DNA of 64,000 nucleotides from JAXMBN01 sp046349875 (GTDB lineage: Bacteria; Planctomycetota; Planctomycetia; Pirellulales; Pirellulaceae): NCBI GenBank assembly GCA_046349875.1, contig JAXMBN010000023.1, forward strand, positions 1-64,000, in the 5' to 3' direction. The translations under genes were made by a program, and so were the position numbers. The notes under the pieces are model-generated. The model worked only from the letters and a program-made list of their open reading frames with translations. It made no database searches and was not told where the DNA came from. Below, piece after piece: positions 18,311-28,900 of this stretch. Numbering within the stretch: the stretch's first letter is position 1; the number at the start of each line of letters is the position of its first letter.

Positions 18311-19138
18311 TTACTTGTTCTTGCGATCCGCTTCTTTAGCCTGATTGAGTTTGCGTTGAGCATCGGCGACTGAAGCTTGCGCTTTCGCCAGCTTCGAGCG
18401 GTTCGACTGAAGCTCGCGTACCGCTTGTTGAAGCTTTTTGTCCGCATCGTCTAATGCGGTCTTGGCTTTCTTGACAAGTGGATCTTCGTCGATCTTGGAA
18501 TCGGGAAACTTCTTTCGAAGCTCGTCGAGTTGGACTTTCAGCTTTTCGACGTTATCGGATGCTCGCTTGGCGCTGGAGTCGGCCATGATAGCGGTCGTTT
18601 CCATGTCCAAGGGCTTGGCGATTCTTTTCTCGAGAGGTTCCAGTAATGGAGCTCGTTCTTTCAAGTCCTTAACGGTTTCGAGGACTTCCGACTTCTCCGC
18701 CTGTGCTTCCTTGGCATCGAGTTCCGCTTCTTGCCAAGCCTCAGTAGCATGCACGGATTCGCGGATGGGTGCGGCTAGCTTTTCGAAGTCTGCTCGCGCG
18801 ACTTTAAGTTTTTCGATCAGTTGAGGAATACCGCTCTTCGAATCCAGCCGTTGCTCAGCGTTTTCTTTTTCGTCGCGTACCTTGTCACGAGCAAGTTTGA
18901 CCGATCGTTCGGCTGCCGTCACGGCGGAGGCCGCCGTTTTGACTTGCTTGCTCAATTCGCCTTGATTCTTCTGGGTTTGCTGAAGGTGCTCTTGGGCATT
19001 CTTAACGCGTTCATTCTCGCGACGTTCATCGTTGCGACGATTGTTCTTTTGGGCCCAAGCAGGCGCGCCCATGCAAACAAGGAGGATGAAAAATATTGTC
19101 GGAGCCAGTACGTTTCGATGGGCGATAGAGGTGGGCAT
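18311..19138 (-). CDS. Secreted coiled-coil protein
   Basis: 275 residues from the ATG at 19138, which begins a clear signal peptide (about 1-28, ending Ala-Trp-Ala-Gln) with GGTGA upstream. The mature protein is almost wholly heptad-like helix rich in Lys, Glu, Ala and Asp, running to the C-terminus. It resembles periplasmic coiled-coil scaffolds but no family is recognised. The longer frame to 19243 adds residues without signal-peptide character. Confidence 0.75.
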   Translation of the reverse strand: MPTSIAHRNVLAPTIFFILLVCMGAPAWAQKNNRRNDERRENERVKNAQEHLQQTQKNQGELSKQVKTAASAVTAAERSVKLARDKVRDEKENAEQRLDSKSGIPQLIEKLKVARADFEKLAAPIRESVHATEAWQEAELDAKEAQAEKSEVLETVKDLKERAPLLEPLEKRIAKPLDMETTAIMADSSAKRASDNVEKLKVQLDELRKKFPDSKIDEDPLVKKAKTALDDADKKLQQAVRELQSNRSKLAKAQASVADAQRKLNQAKEADRKNK

Positions 19139-19301
19139 CGGGTCACCAGTAGCGAAGAAGGCACAAGTCTTGAAATAGCTAGGTCGTACGTGGATTCCGT
19201 ACGACAGCGTAAGGTCTTGAAGGGTGCAGGATGTACTCGTCAATCTGGACGAGGAGCCGACGGTGGTTCGGAAATCGGGACTCGTCAGATCCTCAGCTTC
19301 T

Positions 19302-22300
19302 TTATTCTACGACCATTTCCCCGTTCATCACCATCCAATGCCCTGGGAAGGTACAAAGAAAGGGGTACTTTCCAGGCTCGGAGGGGACTTTGAAATAGAT
19401 GGAAAACTCTTCGCCCGGTTCAACGATATCGGTGTAGCAAACGACATCATCGGTTTGAGGCACATACTGGCGGATGACCGCTTCCGGATCTCCCACTAAC
19501 TTGTTCGATTCTTCGCCAACTTTCTGCAGTTTCCCGGGGCGAACCAAGGCCCAGTTATGAGGAACGACGTCGGGATTGCGAAGGGTTAGCTTAAGAGTTT
19601 CGCCAGCTTTGGCTGTCAGGCGAGGATTCTTGAACGTAAGATTGCTTCCCGCTTCAACGCGAAGATTGCGTGCGCCATCGATCTTCTTCTCCCATGGATT
19701 GGGAGTTCGATTGGCTGCGAGATGGACATCGGCTTCGATCGGATGCGGCAATATTGTTTTGGCGACGGGCTTGTAGCCTGCAAAATTGGCAAATGGTTCA
19801 TCCAAACGATTGCACGTGGCGAACAAGTCGATCGGCTTAGTGTTGCCGAGGTCGAGATGAAGGTGAAGTTGATTGCAAGGCTGTATATCGGGGATTTCAA
19901 TGAATAGCGTTTTGGAATCCTCAAGAATATGGACGGAGCGGATTTCAAGTCGATCATGCCCTCGTAGGGAACGGTGCAAAGTGGAGTATTCTTTGGAACC
20001 ATACGCTGCGCTGTATCGGTAGTTCCATGCTTGAGCGAAGTGTTTGGCCTTTTGAATTTGCTCGGCCTGAACGGGATCACTTGTGCGAATGAAGACTCCG
20101 TTTTGATGCACATGGAAACCTATTGGAAACACATGCTTTCCTCCTGTGTATCGCACGCGTTGCAGGCAGCCTTTTCGAACAGTGTAGGTTCCCCAGCCTC
20201 CCATACCCGAAACATAGAGTTGACCATCTTTGGGCGAGAAACGACCCCGATGGACACCCGATAGAAAGTCGCCTTCAAGAGGCATGACGGCGCCTTGAAG
20301 CTGACCTTGGACTTCATCACGAAGCAAAAGAAAATGTGTTCCGGCCCCAAAGGATAAGTGGACCATTTGTCCTTGAAGGGGACCCCAGCGGTCGCTGTCG
20401 ACATAGACTTGTCCGCCCGAGGAGTTATCGAGACCTCGAGGAAGATATACCAACGGTAGCTCGGGTCGAACAATCGCTGGATTGCGAAGGCGAGGTCCTC
20501 GATAGCCCATGAATGGAATGGCGTTGGGTGCAGGAGTGGTGGAGGTTCGCACCGCGCAAATCATCGAGCTAGGAGTCCAATTGCCTTCCGAACAAGGGAC
20601 GGTGATAACGCCATCAGGATAAATGCCTAGTCCATCAGGGTTGCGCATCCCTTCGGCCATGATGGTTGCATACTTTCCATCGCGACTGATCTTGACCAAG
20701 CCTTGGTTGCCAGAAGCTGTATAAAAATTTCCGTGAGCATCCCGCTGGAGTCCACAGATGAAATCGTGACCAGCGGGTGATGTTTCATATGCGGTAGAAA
20801 AAGATTGGTAGAAGTCTGCTTCTTGATCACCATTGCGATCGTGTAGCAACGTGATTTGATCGCGTCCCAAGACAAAGATACCATCGGGCGAAATCTTGAG
20901 ACCCAACGCTTGATGAAGCCCTGCTGCAAACCGTTTCCATCGTGCTTTGTCGCCGTCAAGATTGCTGCCATGCCAGACATCTCCTTGCATGGTGCAAACC
21001 AATAGCGATCCATCGGGAAGGAAATCATGATCACCGCAAAAGATCAACGCATTCCATGGATTATCATGCGGAAGTTCGATGGTATCCAATGCGTAAGGTT
21101 GGCGATCACCACGACGAATTTCTGTTTCGATGATCTGAGGCCATTGAGGACTTCCTTGGTGAATGGCATCTTTCATGGGATGCTTATCAAGCGGGCCCGC
21201 AAGGCGTTGAAACTCGCCATTCTCGACCCAGGGTGAATCAAGCCACTCTTCCTCACCGATGCGGTACGCAAAAACAATACGTGGTCCAACGCGATAGAAG
21301 CCGTGATACTGAAATGGTTTTTCAGGCTTCTTCCCGGCGGGGCGAGGCAACGGCGTTCCTTTGGGAATCAAGCCATTCATGAAGCCGTGGCGTACATCTG
21401 AAAATTGAAGGAATCCATCTTTCCACAGGGCTTCATAGCAAAGTGTTTCTGGATTGAAGCAGGCGGAAAGTTCTCCGGAGTCACCCAGGGAAAGGCAAAC
21501 GGCTCGCGGGACCATAAGACCATCTGGTCCATGGAACACCCCGCACTGCGCTGAGCTCAACTTGGTTTTATTCCAATCGCCATTTGCCCAGCTTGCTTCA
21601 TCTTGATTTCCCCAGTGGCCATATTTCCCCGTATCCAATCCAGGGAACTCGGCCATCAATCGTGGCGGGTTCTCAAGGTTCTTGAAGTGAAGAGCTTCTT
21701 TGGTATAGAAGTCGTAGAGTCGATCGCGGTTTACAGGAGCTTCCCAGTTGGGCCATGCGGCGGTATCCAGCGGAGTTCGCTCGAAGGGAAAGGTAGCTGC
21801 TTCGTGAGGTTGTGCATGTTCGAGCACGGACGCGATGAGTTCGGGGCGAAATCGTTTGCTATGGCCGAGGTCCATGAGAAAGGCAACGAGATCCGCGCGT
21901 TCTTGTGGCGATAAGCCTGCCATCAAACCTTCGGGCATCAAGCTTGGGGCGGATTGCAGTTTGACAATCTCGTCCTTGGCCAAGGTGACTTCGAGCTTCT
22001 TGGATGGATCGTGAAGCTTGAGCTGTTTCGCATCTTCAAAAACGCGAAAGCCGCGAGCGATGTCCCCCGAATCCAAGAGCGCTTGCACGACTTGATACTT
22101 TTCTTCGACATGGGCATTCGGTTGCAGGAGAGACTGTGCCAAATGTTCAGCCGATCTTTGCGTTCCAATCGCAGTCAGATCTGGCCCCACTTGCCCACCC
22201 TGCTTTCCAATTTGATGGCACGATAGACAAGCCATCTTGGGTGAGGCAAATGCGTTAACTCCTTTGGAAGGCTCGCCTTGCTCTTTGGCCGCCTTGGCTA

Positions 22301-23339
22301 AGGATCGAACGGTTTCATCAAAAGTCGAAATCTGTGTTGACGTTCCTTGTGATGGGTTGGCTGGTTTCCAGGTTCGATACGTCGGCAACACGTGGGTTGG
22401 AGAAGTTGAAGACGACGCTTTGCGAAGGAGCCATTGCAATCCATCCAAGTTATCCAACAAACGAAGTTCCGCATCATGGTCGGTATGATTGAGGATGCCG
22501 ATGGGGCCTCGATAATCGCTTTCAAGAATGGCCTTGAGCCAAGCAGGATCGTCGTCGCCAGCACCGATGGGAACGATCTTGTTGCCGGATTTATCGCCGC
22601 CAGGAATCATGCCATTGAGATTGAGAGCCAGTAGGTGTGGCTTCATCTTCTTAAGGAGTTCAGGAAAGCGAGCCAATTGATCGTGGCCATGATGAAGGTT
22701 GTAAACGATGCCAACATTGGGCATCTTGAGTTCTTCGAGAATCAAGAGTTGATTTTCGGGTTCACCGAACCAACCACCGTGGTTATAGAGTCCGACCTTG
22801 CAGCCGATTTTCGCCGCGGCTTCAGCGATGGGGCGAATGCGATTCGCTTCTTCTTGAACCCGTCGACGCGTTTCCTCGGGAGTTGCTGGATTCGTTCCAC
22901 CACCCGTGACCCACAGCTGAGTTTGAATCTTATGGCGTTCGAGTACCTCTAAGATTTTTTTGGCTTCGTCATTGAGCGTGGTGGGAAACCACCAAGCGGT
23001 CAGTTCGATTTGGTGCGCTTTGAGTTGCTTCATCTCCTCATCAAACGTCGGGATATGTTCAGCGCGATAGTCGTAAGCCAAGCGACGGATACCAAGTTTT
23101 TGAAGCATCTCGGCTCGCTGTTCCGGAGTTCGTTTTTGGCTATCGAACGGGACAATGCACCAAGCCACTAATCGATCGCGCTGGAGATTTTCTGGAGTGG
23201 AGGGTGGATTGGATTGCGCCCAACCAAAGGTGATTTGAAGTGCGATGAGGGTAAGCCCAAACGCAAGTGACATACCGTTGATTGGAAGACGAATGCGACC
23301 AGGCCGCGAGAGAAGTGGCATGTTCATTGGTAGGCTCAT
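19302..23339 (-). CDS. Multidomain exported redox protein: isomerase barrel, cytochrome c, DUF6797-type propeller, azurin-like cupredoxin
   Basis: 1345 residues. After a signal peptide (about 1-42) comes a xylose-isomerase-like TIM-barrel region (about 55-310) with WWFPTTLN, YNHGGWFG and NLHHGHDQLARFPELL. A c-type cytochrome domain follows (CLSCH at 371-375, then GPDLTAIG). A long beta-propeller-like region (about 500-1200) has the GDHDFLPDGSLLVCTMQGDV and EGMRNPDGLGIYPDG signatures. The C-terminal about 120 residues are a type-1 copper domain: His in VVPHNW, Cys1329, His1334 and Met1338 in CTFPGHWMVM, matching azurin spacing. It probably moves electrons in the periplasm while handling a sugar-like ligand (inference). 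The start is ambiguous among Met1, 5 and 7. pdxH lies 49 nt upstream on the same strand. Confidence 0.85.
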   Translation of the reverse strand: MSLPMNMPLLSRPGRIRLPINGMSLAFGLTLIALQITFGWAQSNPPSTPENLQRDRLVAWCIVPFDSQKRTPEQRAEMLQKLGIRRLAYDYRAEHIPTFDEEMKQLKAHQIELTAWWFPTTLNDEAKKILEVLERHKIQTQLWVTGGGTNPATPEETRRRVQEEANRIRPIAEAAAKIGCKVGLYNHGGWFGEPENQLLILEELKMPNVGIVYNLHHGHDQLARFPELLKKMKPHLLALNLNGMIPGGDKSGNKIVPIGAGDDDPAWLKAILESDYRGPIGILNHTDHDAELRLLDNLDGLQWLLRKASSSTSPTHVLPTYRTWKPANPSQGTSTQISTFDETVRSLAKAAKEQGEPSKGVNAFASPKMACLSCHQIGKQGGQVGPDLTAIGTQRSAEHLAQSLLQPNAHVEEKYQVVQALLDSGDIARGFRVFEDAKQLKLHDPSKKLEVTLAKDEIVKLQSAPSLMPEGLMAGLSPQERADLVAFLMDLGHSKRFRPELIASVLEHAQPHEAATFPFERTPLDTAAWPNWEAPVNRDRLYDFYTKEALHFKNLENPPRLMAEFPGLDTGKYGHWGNQDEASWANGDWNKTKLSSAQCGVFHGPDGLMVPRAVCLSLGDSGELSACFNPETLCYEALWKDGFLQFSDVRHGFMNGLIPKGTPLPRPAGKKPEKPFQYHGFYRVGPRIVFAYRIGEEEWLDSPWVENGEFQRLAGPLDKHPMKDAIHQGSPQWPQIIETEIRRGDRQPYALDTIELPHDNPWNALIFCGDHDFLPDGSLLVCTMQGDVWHGSNLDGDKARWKRFAAGLHQALGLKISPDGIFVLGRDQITLLHDRNGDQEADFYQSFSTAYETSPAGHDFICGLQRDAHGNFYTASGNQGLVKISRDGKYATIMAEGMRNPDGLGIYPDGVITVPCSEGNWTPSSMICAVRTSTTPAPNAIPFMGYRGPRLRNPAIVRPELPLVYLPRGLDNSSGGQVYVDSDRWGPLQGQMVHLSFGAGTHFLLLRDEVQGQLQGAVMPLEGDFLSGVHRGRFSPKDGQLYVSGMGGWGTYTVRKGCLQRVRYTGGKHVFPIGFHVHQNGVFIRTSDPVQAEQIQKAKHFAQAWNYRYSAAYGSKEYSTLHRSLRGHDRLEIRSVHILEDSKTLFIEIPDIQPCNQLHLHLDLGNTKPIDLFATCNRLDEPFANFAGYKPVAKTILPHPIEADVHLAANRTPNPWEKKIDGARNLRVEAGSNLTFKNPRLTAKAGETLKLTLRNPDVVPHNWALVRPGKLQKVGEESNKLVGDPEAVIRQYVPQTDDVVCYTDIVEPGEEFSIYFKVPSEPGKYPFLCTFPGHWMVMNGEMVVE

Positions 23340-23388
23340 GGGATGGGAGGGAGCGTTTGAGAGGGAAGGATCGAGGAATGGTTGAGTA

Positions 23389-24072
23389 TCAAGGACCTAA
23401 TCGTTCCATGTTCCACAAGGTGGTTGCATCTTCGCATGATGTCGATTGTGTCGAGGGATCCTGCATTCTGGTGTAGGCATATCGATCATGCAATCGACTT
23501 GGTCGACCTTGCCAGAATTCCACGCGAGTCGGAGTCAAACGATAGCCTCCCCAATATTCTGGGCGAGGGACGTCTTGATTGGGATACTGTTTGCCAAGAG
23601 CGTCGGCCTGAGCTTCCAACGAAAGGGTATCGTCGATGGGTTGCGATTGCGGTGAAACGCAGGCACCGAGCCTGCTCGTGAAGGGGCGTGAATGGAAGTA
23701 GTAGTCGGAAGTGGCGGCGTCCGTTTTGGTAATCGTTCCTTCGACGCGAACTTGGCGTTCCATCATGGGCCAATAGAAAGTCAAGCTTGCGTGGGGGTTC
23801 TGTTGTATCTGCTGGGCTTTTGCGGATTGATAATTGGTAAAGAAAGTAAACCCTGAGACATCGACCGATTTGAGGAGGACGATGCGGGCCGAGACGATGC
23901 CAGCAGCGGACGCGGTAGCAAGTGTCATCGCATTGATTTCAAACCAATCTGGGAGCCCTGCCATTTTTTGTAGCTCTTCGAACCATCGCTGAAATTGGCG
24001 GATGGGGCAACGATCGAGGTTTTCACGGGTGAGGGTACCGAGTTCGTAATGGCGACGCAGTTGATCAAGCAT
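23389..24072 (-). CDS. pdxH: Pyridoxine/pyridoxamine 5'-phosphate oxidase
   Basis: 227-residue FMN enzyme oxidising PNP or PMP to pyridoxal 5'-phosphate. It carries the family segments ARIVLLK, FFTNYQSAKAQQI, ASLTFYWPMMERQVRVEG and SRLGACVSPQS. The C-terminal signature is WGGYRLTPTRVEFWQGRPSRLHDR in two pieces, and the end is ERLGP (ERLxP is usual). Length is close to the usual 210-225. No other vitamin B6 gene is near. Confidence 0.95.
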   Translation of the reverse strand: MLDQLRRHYELGTLTRENLDRCPIRQFQRWFEELQKMAGLPDWFEINAMTLATASAAGIVSARIVLLKSVDVSGFTFFTNYQSAKAQQIQQNPHASLTFYWPMMERQVRVEGTITKTDAATSDYYFHSRPFTSRLGACVSPQSQPIDDTLSLEAQADALGKQYPNQDVPRPEYWGGYRLTPTRVEFWQGRPSRLHDRYAYTRMQDPSTQSTSCEDATTLWNMERLGP

Positions 24073-24224
24073 GAGTTGTTCTTGGTTTGGTACAGTTTTT
24101 GCAGAGTGTTGTTTGCGGAGAATGCGTAGATTGTCATGTTGGCAGGATTAGGGCATTCCACGATTTCTATTCTAGCGACTTAGGTTGCGTCATGAATCGG
24201 ATTCCCAAGAGTTTAGAAGGGCAA

Positions 24225-24785
24225 ATGAGTTTGGAGGGAGGACTGCTGGTCGCCTCTCCACGTTTAACCGACGCCATGTTTGGGCGAACGGTTTGTTTGG
24301 TGGTGGAGCATTCGGCGGAGAACGGTACGGCGGGCGTCGTGTTGAATCGTCCGGTGATTTCGGATGTTGCGCCGCTTTGGCAAGAGCTAACGCAGGGGAG
24401 TCATCATACCGCCGAACCTCCGCGGCATTTGCACTTTGGCGGACCGGTGTCAGGGCCTGTGGTAGCTGTTCATGATCAAGAGTCGTTAGCCGATCTTGGC
24501 CGGGGTCAAGGAGTCTATTTGGCAGCTCAGGCAGACACGCTCAAGAAGTTGGCCTTCATTGCTCCTCAGCATTATCGGCTCGTAGTCGGGCATGCAGCGT
24601 GGAAGCCTGGTCAGTTAGAGCGCGAGATTGCCGAAGGAATGTGGTACTGGCTTCCTGTGGATTCCGCCTTGGTCTTTTCTTCGGATGAGGAGATGTGGCC
24701 GCGCTGTCTTCGTCGCGTAGGGCAACTGGTGGTGCAGCACGTTACCGGAGTAACGCACATGCCTGCGGATCCGACGTGGAACTAG
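24225..24785 (+). CDS. YqgE/AlgH family protein
   Basis: 186 residues, the same size as E. coli YqgE. Conserved parts are LLVASPRLTD at the N-terminus, VCLVVEHSAENGTAGVVLNRP, FGGPVSGPVVAVH and GHAAWKPGQLEREI. The family is widespread but its molecular function is unknown; an old link to alginate regulation (AlgH) is weak. I chose the ATG at 24225 because it aligns with the E. coli start and has AGAAGG just upstream; the ATG at 24192 adds 11 residues. It is convergent with hemB, 13 nt apart. Confidence 0.88.
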   Translation: MSLEGGLLVASPRLTDAMFGRTVCLVVEHSAENGTAGVVLNRPVISDVAPLWQELTQGSHHTAEPPRHLHFGGPVSGPVVAVHDQESLADLGRGQGVYLAAQADTLKKLAFIAPQHYRLVVGHAAWKPGQLEREIAEGMWYWLPVDSALVFSSDEEMWPRCLRRVGQLVVQHVTGVTHMPADPTWN

Positions 24786-24797
24786 TTGTGATCTTTG

Positions 24798-25820
24798 TTA
24801 CTCCGCTGCATTCAGCCATTGGGCTGCTTGCAACGAAAAATAGCTGAGAATCATCGAAGCACCGGCTCGTTTAAAAGCGAGCAAGCTTTCTAGGACCACC
24901 TTTTGTTCATCGAGCCAACCATTCATGGCTGCTGCTTTGAGCATGGCATACTCGCCACTGACTTGATAGACAGCCACAGGTACATGAAATTGCTCGTGGA
25001 CGCGGCGGACGATATCGAGATAGGGCATTCCCGGTTTGACCATGACCATATCGGCGCCTTCTTGGAGATCGAGAGCGACTTCGTGTAGTGCTTCGTCGGT
25101 GTTGGCGGGATTCATCTGGTAGGTTTTCTTGTCTGATTTTCCGAGGTTGCTGGCTGAGCCAACGGCATCGCGGAATGGACCATAGAACGCGGATGCGTAT
25201 TTGGCAGAATAGGCCATGATCGCTACATGCGAGAAGCCGTGATGATCGAGCGTATCGCGAATGCGGGAGACACGTCCGTCCATCATGTCGGAGGGCGCGA
25301 TGATATCGGCTCCCGCTTTGGCTTGGACCAAGGATTGACGACACAGTACATCGATCGTCGGATCGTTGACGACATAATGGTTGCGCACCAAGCCATCCTG
25401 GCCGTGTGACGTGTAGGGGTCGAGTGCAACGTCGGTAACCAATCCAATCTGATCTCCTACCGCTTCACGAATAGCGCGAATCGTTCGGCACATGAGATTA
25501 TCGGGGTTGGTGGCTTCTTCACCATCTTCCGATTTGAGGTTGGTTGGAGTCACCGGAAAGAGAGCAACTGCGGGGATCCCAAGATCGACAGCCATCTTGC
25601 AATGATCGACGACGAGATCGATCGAAAGTCGTTCGACTCCTGGCATCGAAGCGACCGCTTGACGCGTTTGAAGGCCTTCGATCACAAAGAGTGGCCAAAT
25701 CAAATCGCGAACCGATAGCGACGATTCGGCAACCATGTCTCGCAACCAACTTCGGTAACGATTTCTGCGCATCCGTGTGAAAGGAAAGGGACCGCGACTG
25801 GAAGGTGAAGCGTGGTTCAT
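24798..25820 (-). CDS. hemB: Delta-aminolevulinic acid dehydratase (porphobilinogen synthase)
   Basis: 340 residues. It condenses two 5-aminolevulinate molecules to porphobilinogen in tetrapyrrole synthesis. The two Schiff-base lysines are visible in MAYSAKYASAFYGPFRDA and MVKPGMPYLD. The metal-switch region reads ALDPYTSHGQDG with Asp in place of the Cys of zinc enzymes, so this is the zinc-independent, magnesium-type class. The ATG at 25820 was preferred because upstream residues are not family-like. It is divergent from the Clp-like gene (138 nt between starts). Confidence 0.95.
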   Translation of the reverse strand: MNHASPSSRGPFPFTRMRRNRYRSWLRDMVAESSLSVRDLIWPLFVIEGLQTRQAVASMPGVERLSIDLVVDHCKMAVDLGIPAVALFPVTPTNLKSEDGEEATNPDNLMCRTIRAIREAVGDQIGLVTDVALDPYTSHGQDGLVRNHYVVNDPTIDVLCRQSLVQAKAGADIIAPSDMMDGRVSRIRDTLDHHGFSHVAIMAYSAKYASAFYGPFRDAVGSASNLGKSDKKTYQMNPANTDEALHEVALDLQEGADMVMVKPGMPYLDIVRRVHEQFHVPVAVYQVSGEYAMLKAAAMNGWLDEQKVVLESLLAFKRAGASMILSYFSLQAAQWLNAAE

Positions 25821-25958
25821 GGCGTAATCTGCTACAATCGACCAATGGAAAATTGTGGGATAAGGCTGAAAGGAGAACACGAAGGGCGTGCAACTCCTTT
25901 CCACTATCGTAGCCATTCATCCGACAATGGGTAATGCCACAACCGCTTGGAGAGTCGA

Positions 25959-28900
25959 ATGCAGATTGCGTTGGCGGCCTATGTCATCATGGTCAAGCAA
26001 GATGGGGGGACGGTCTATGTTTGCCGTCCTTTGACGGAATCGACTCCCGAGGTCCGCGATCCGCTGCTTCATACCGCTTTGCAACGATTAGGTGCCAAGT
26101 CGCGTCCTTTGCTGCATCAATGGGTCGAACGAGGGCATGCCGAGCGCATTCAGCGAATTCAGTATGATCCAGAATGCATGACCAAGAAGCTAAGACTTCA
26201 CTTGGTTTTGCGAGATCGCACCGTTGAATGGAAGTTGTTGTTCGTCCTCAGGCAAGCCTGTGAACGTTGGGTTGCGTTCACTCCCTCGATTCCGGATCTT
26301 TGGTTCGATTTAGAAAATGTCAGCGATCTTGAGCATCGCGCGCAGGAGGTCATGCTTCGTTGGTGCCAAGATTATCTCAATGAGCATCCTGATCAGGAGA
26401 TTCCTGATCTCAGTTTGAAAGGAGATGCGTGGGTCGAGCCCGTCGATATGGATTTATCCTCGTTGGCTCGAACTCGTCGACAAAAGGCCAACCCCTTTGC
26501 ATCGCTCTTAGGGGCACAGAAGATGCGCGGCGAAGAAGAGCTTCGCAAAGTCGGTCGTTGTTTGGATGAGCTCGTGGCCGACTTTTCAACGGCAGTGGGG
26601 CGAGACGATGCTGTTCGTCAACTCGACCAATGGCTTCAGCGAAAAGATCGGCAACCGATACTCTTGGTGGGACCATCGGGAGTTGGAAAGACTGCGATCC
26701 TCGAGAATGTAGTCATGTTGCGGGCTCATCGACAACGCCAAGATCAGCGCAAACGTCGCGGGATGACGTGGCTGCTTTCACCTCAGCGTTTGATTAGCGG
26801 TATGTCGTACCTTGGGCAGTGGGAGGAGCGATGGTTATCGATCCTTCGCGAAGCAGCCAAAAAGGACCATGTGCTTTATATCGACGATCTATTGGGATTG
26901 TTGACCGCCGGGGTAACGCGCGATAGCAACTTGTCGCTTTCGGATGTCTTTAAGTCGTTTCTAGCACAGGACCGCGTCCGAGTCATTGCGGAGATATCGG
27001 CGGAAGGGTTAGCCGTGTTGCGGCGGCGCGATCGCGCTTTGGCGGACCGTTTTCATCTTTTGCACGTACCTGCGTTGGAAGAATCGAAAACGCTTTCGAT
27101 ATTGCATTCCATCGGATCGCAGCTTGAGGCCGACCGAGGAGTCTTTTTTCATCCCTCTGTCTTGCCATCGATTGTAGAAAAACAAAGGACGTTGGCACCG
27201 CATTTGGCATTTCCAGGCAAAGCCATCGAAGTGCTAAAGAATCTCGCGCGATTGGGGCAACCCTTGATTAGTCGCCATGCGATGTTGCAATATCTCAAAC
27301 AAACGACCGGTGTCTCGATCCGTATGCTGGAGCCATCGGCTCAGGCGATGGGCCCGTTGCGGGAAGCGATTGAAAGACGGCTGATTGGACAACCGGAAGC
27401 GATTGATGCCGTGGAACGCATTGCGCACAGAGCGTGTTATCGACTTTCTCCTTCCGATCGCCCTCATGGGGTGCTTCTCTTTCTGGGACCGACAGGAGTG
27501 GGGAAAACGGAGTGTGCCAAAGCGCTGAGTTCGGCTTTGTTTGCCGATGAAACGCACTTGCTGCGTTTCGATATGAATGAGATTACGACTTCGGCAGCGG
27601 CAGAACAATTGATCGGAAGCTTTGAGCAACCGGATGGTCGCTTGACCTCTGCTGTTCGCAAACGTCCGTTTAGCGTCGTCCTATTTGATGAAATTGAGAA
27701 AGCTCATCCGGATGTCTTCGACTATCTATTGCAAGTCTTGGGTGAAGGGCGATTGACCGATGCCCATGGTCGAACGGTCGATTTTCGAAATACGGTCATC
27801 ATTATGACCAGCAATCTAGGAGTTCAAGAAGATCAAGCCAGCCTAGGCTTTGAAGATGAGCCGCGAGTCGAAGCGAGTGATCGACGATTGGCCTATACCA
27901 AGTCTGCCCAGCGCTTCTTTCGTCCCGAGTTCTTTAATCGAATCGATGAAGTCGTCGTCTTCCGGCGACTCGCTCGCAAAGAGATCGCCGAAATTGCAGA
28001 ATTGCAATTATCGAAGGCTCTGCATCGCGAAGGAATGGTACGAAGAGAGATCTATGCCTATGTTCACCGAAGCGTTCTCGAATGGCTCGTTGATCGAGGC
28101 TTTGATCGTGAGTTAGGGGCCAGGGCCATGAAGAGGGCCATCGAAAATCATTTGATCGAGCCCTTGGGAGAACTCCTTGCCCAAACACCATCGCAAACGG
28201 CGCTTTGGGCAGAGTTGGCTCTGTTGCCACAAACGAATGGAGTGGTGGCACCTAAGCCACTCGACGATGGCTCGATGAAATTCACTGCGATCAGCGGTCC
28301 GATTGGTTGTCGACTGGTGTCGTTACGAAATGTCGAGCCAATCAAGCAATTTCTCAATCCCTCAGTGTCTGCATGGATCGATTTTGCCGAAACGACTCTG
28401 GCCAAGTTCACGGAACAGTTGGCTACTTGGCAGGGGCCGTGGAGCGAAGAAACCAATCAGGATCGCCCTAATCAGATTCATTACTATGCCATTCATGATC
28501 AAGTGTTTCGTTGCCGTGATCGGCTCAAGCAATTGAAGCTTCAGGCGGAGTTATCCGAGGAGCCGAAGATCAATCCGATGCAAGTGGGACCATCGGCCGT
28601 GAAGCGATCCTCCAATCAACGCGTTGCTGGTGACCGAAGATTTTTGCGGCAGTATCAATCGGAAAAGGACATCGAAGAAGCGATCCAGGATTCGCCTTCC
28701 TCGTCTCAGCCTCGCGAGGCATTGGAGGTCATCCGCAATCTGAAACGCGACCTAGCGTTGGCTCATAGCTTGATGTCGAATATTCAAGAACCAAGTCGAT
28801 GGAAATTGGAAGTGATGCACGTATCGGGCGCGCCGACCTATCCGTTGATGATGGAGATGTTGGTGGAGGAAACGATGGCGGATGACCATCCTTTCCTACC

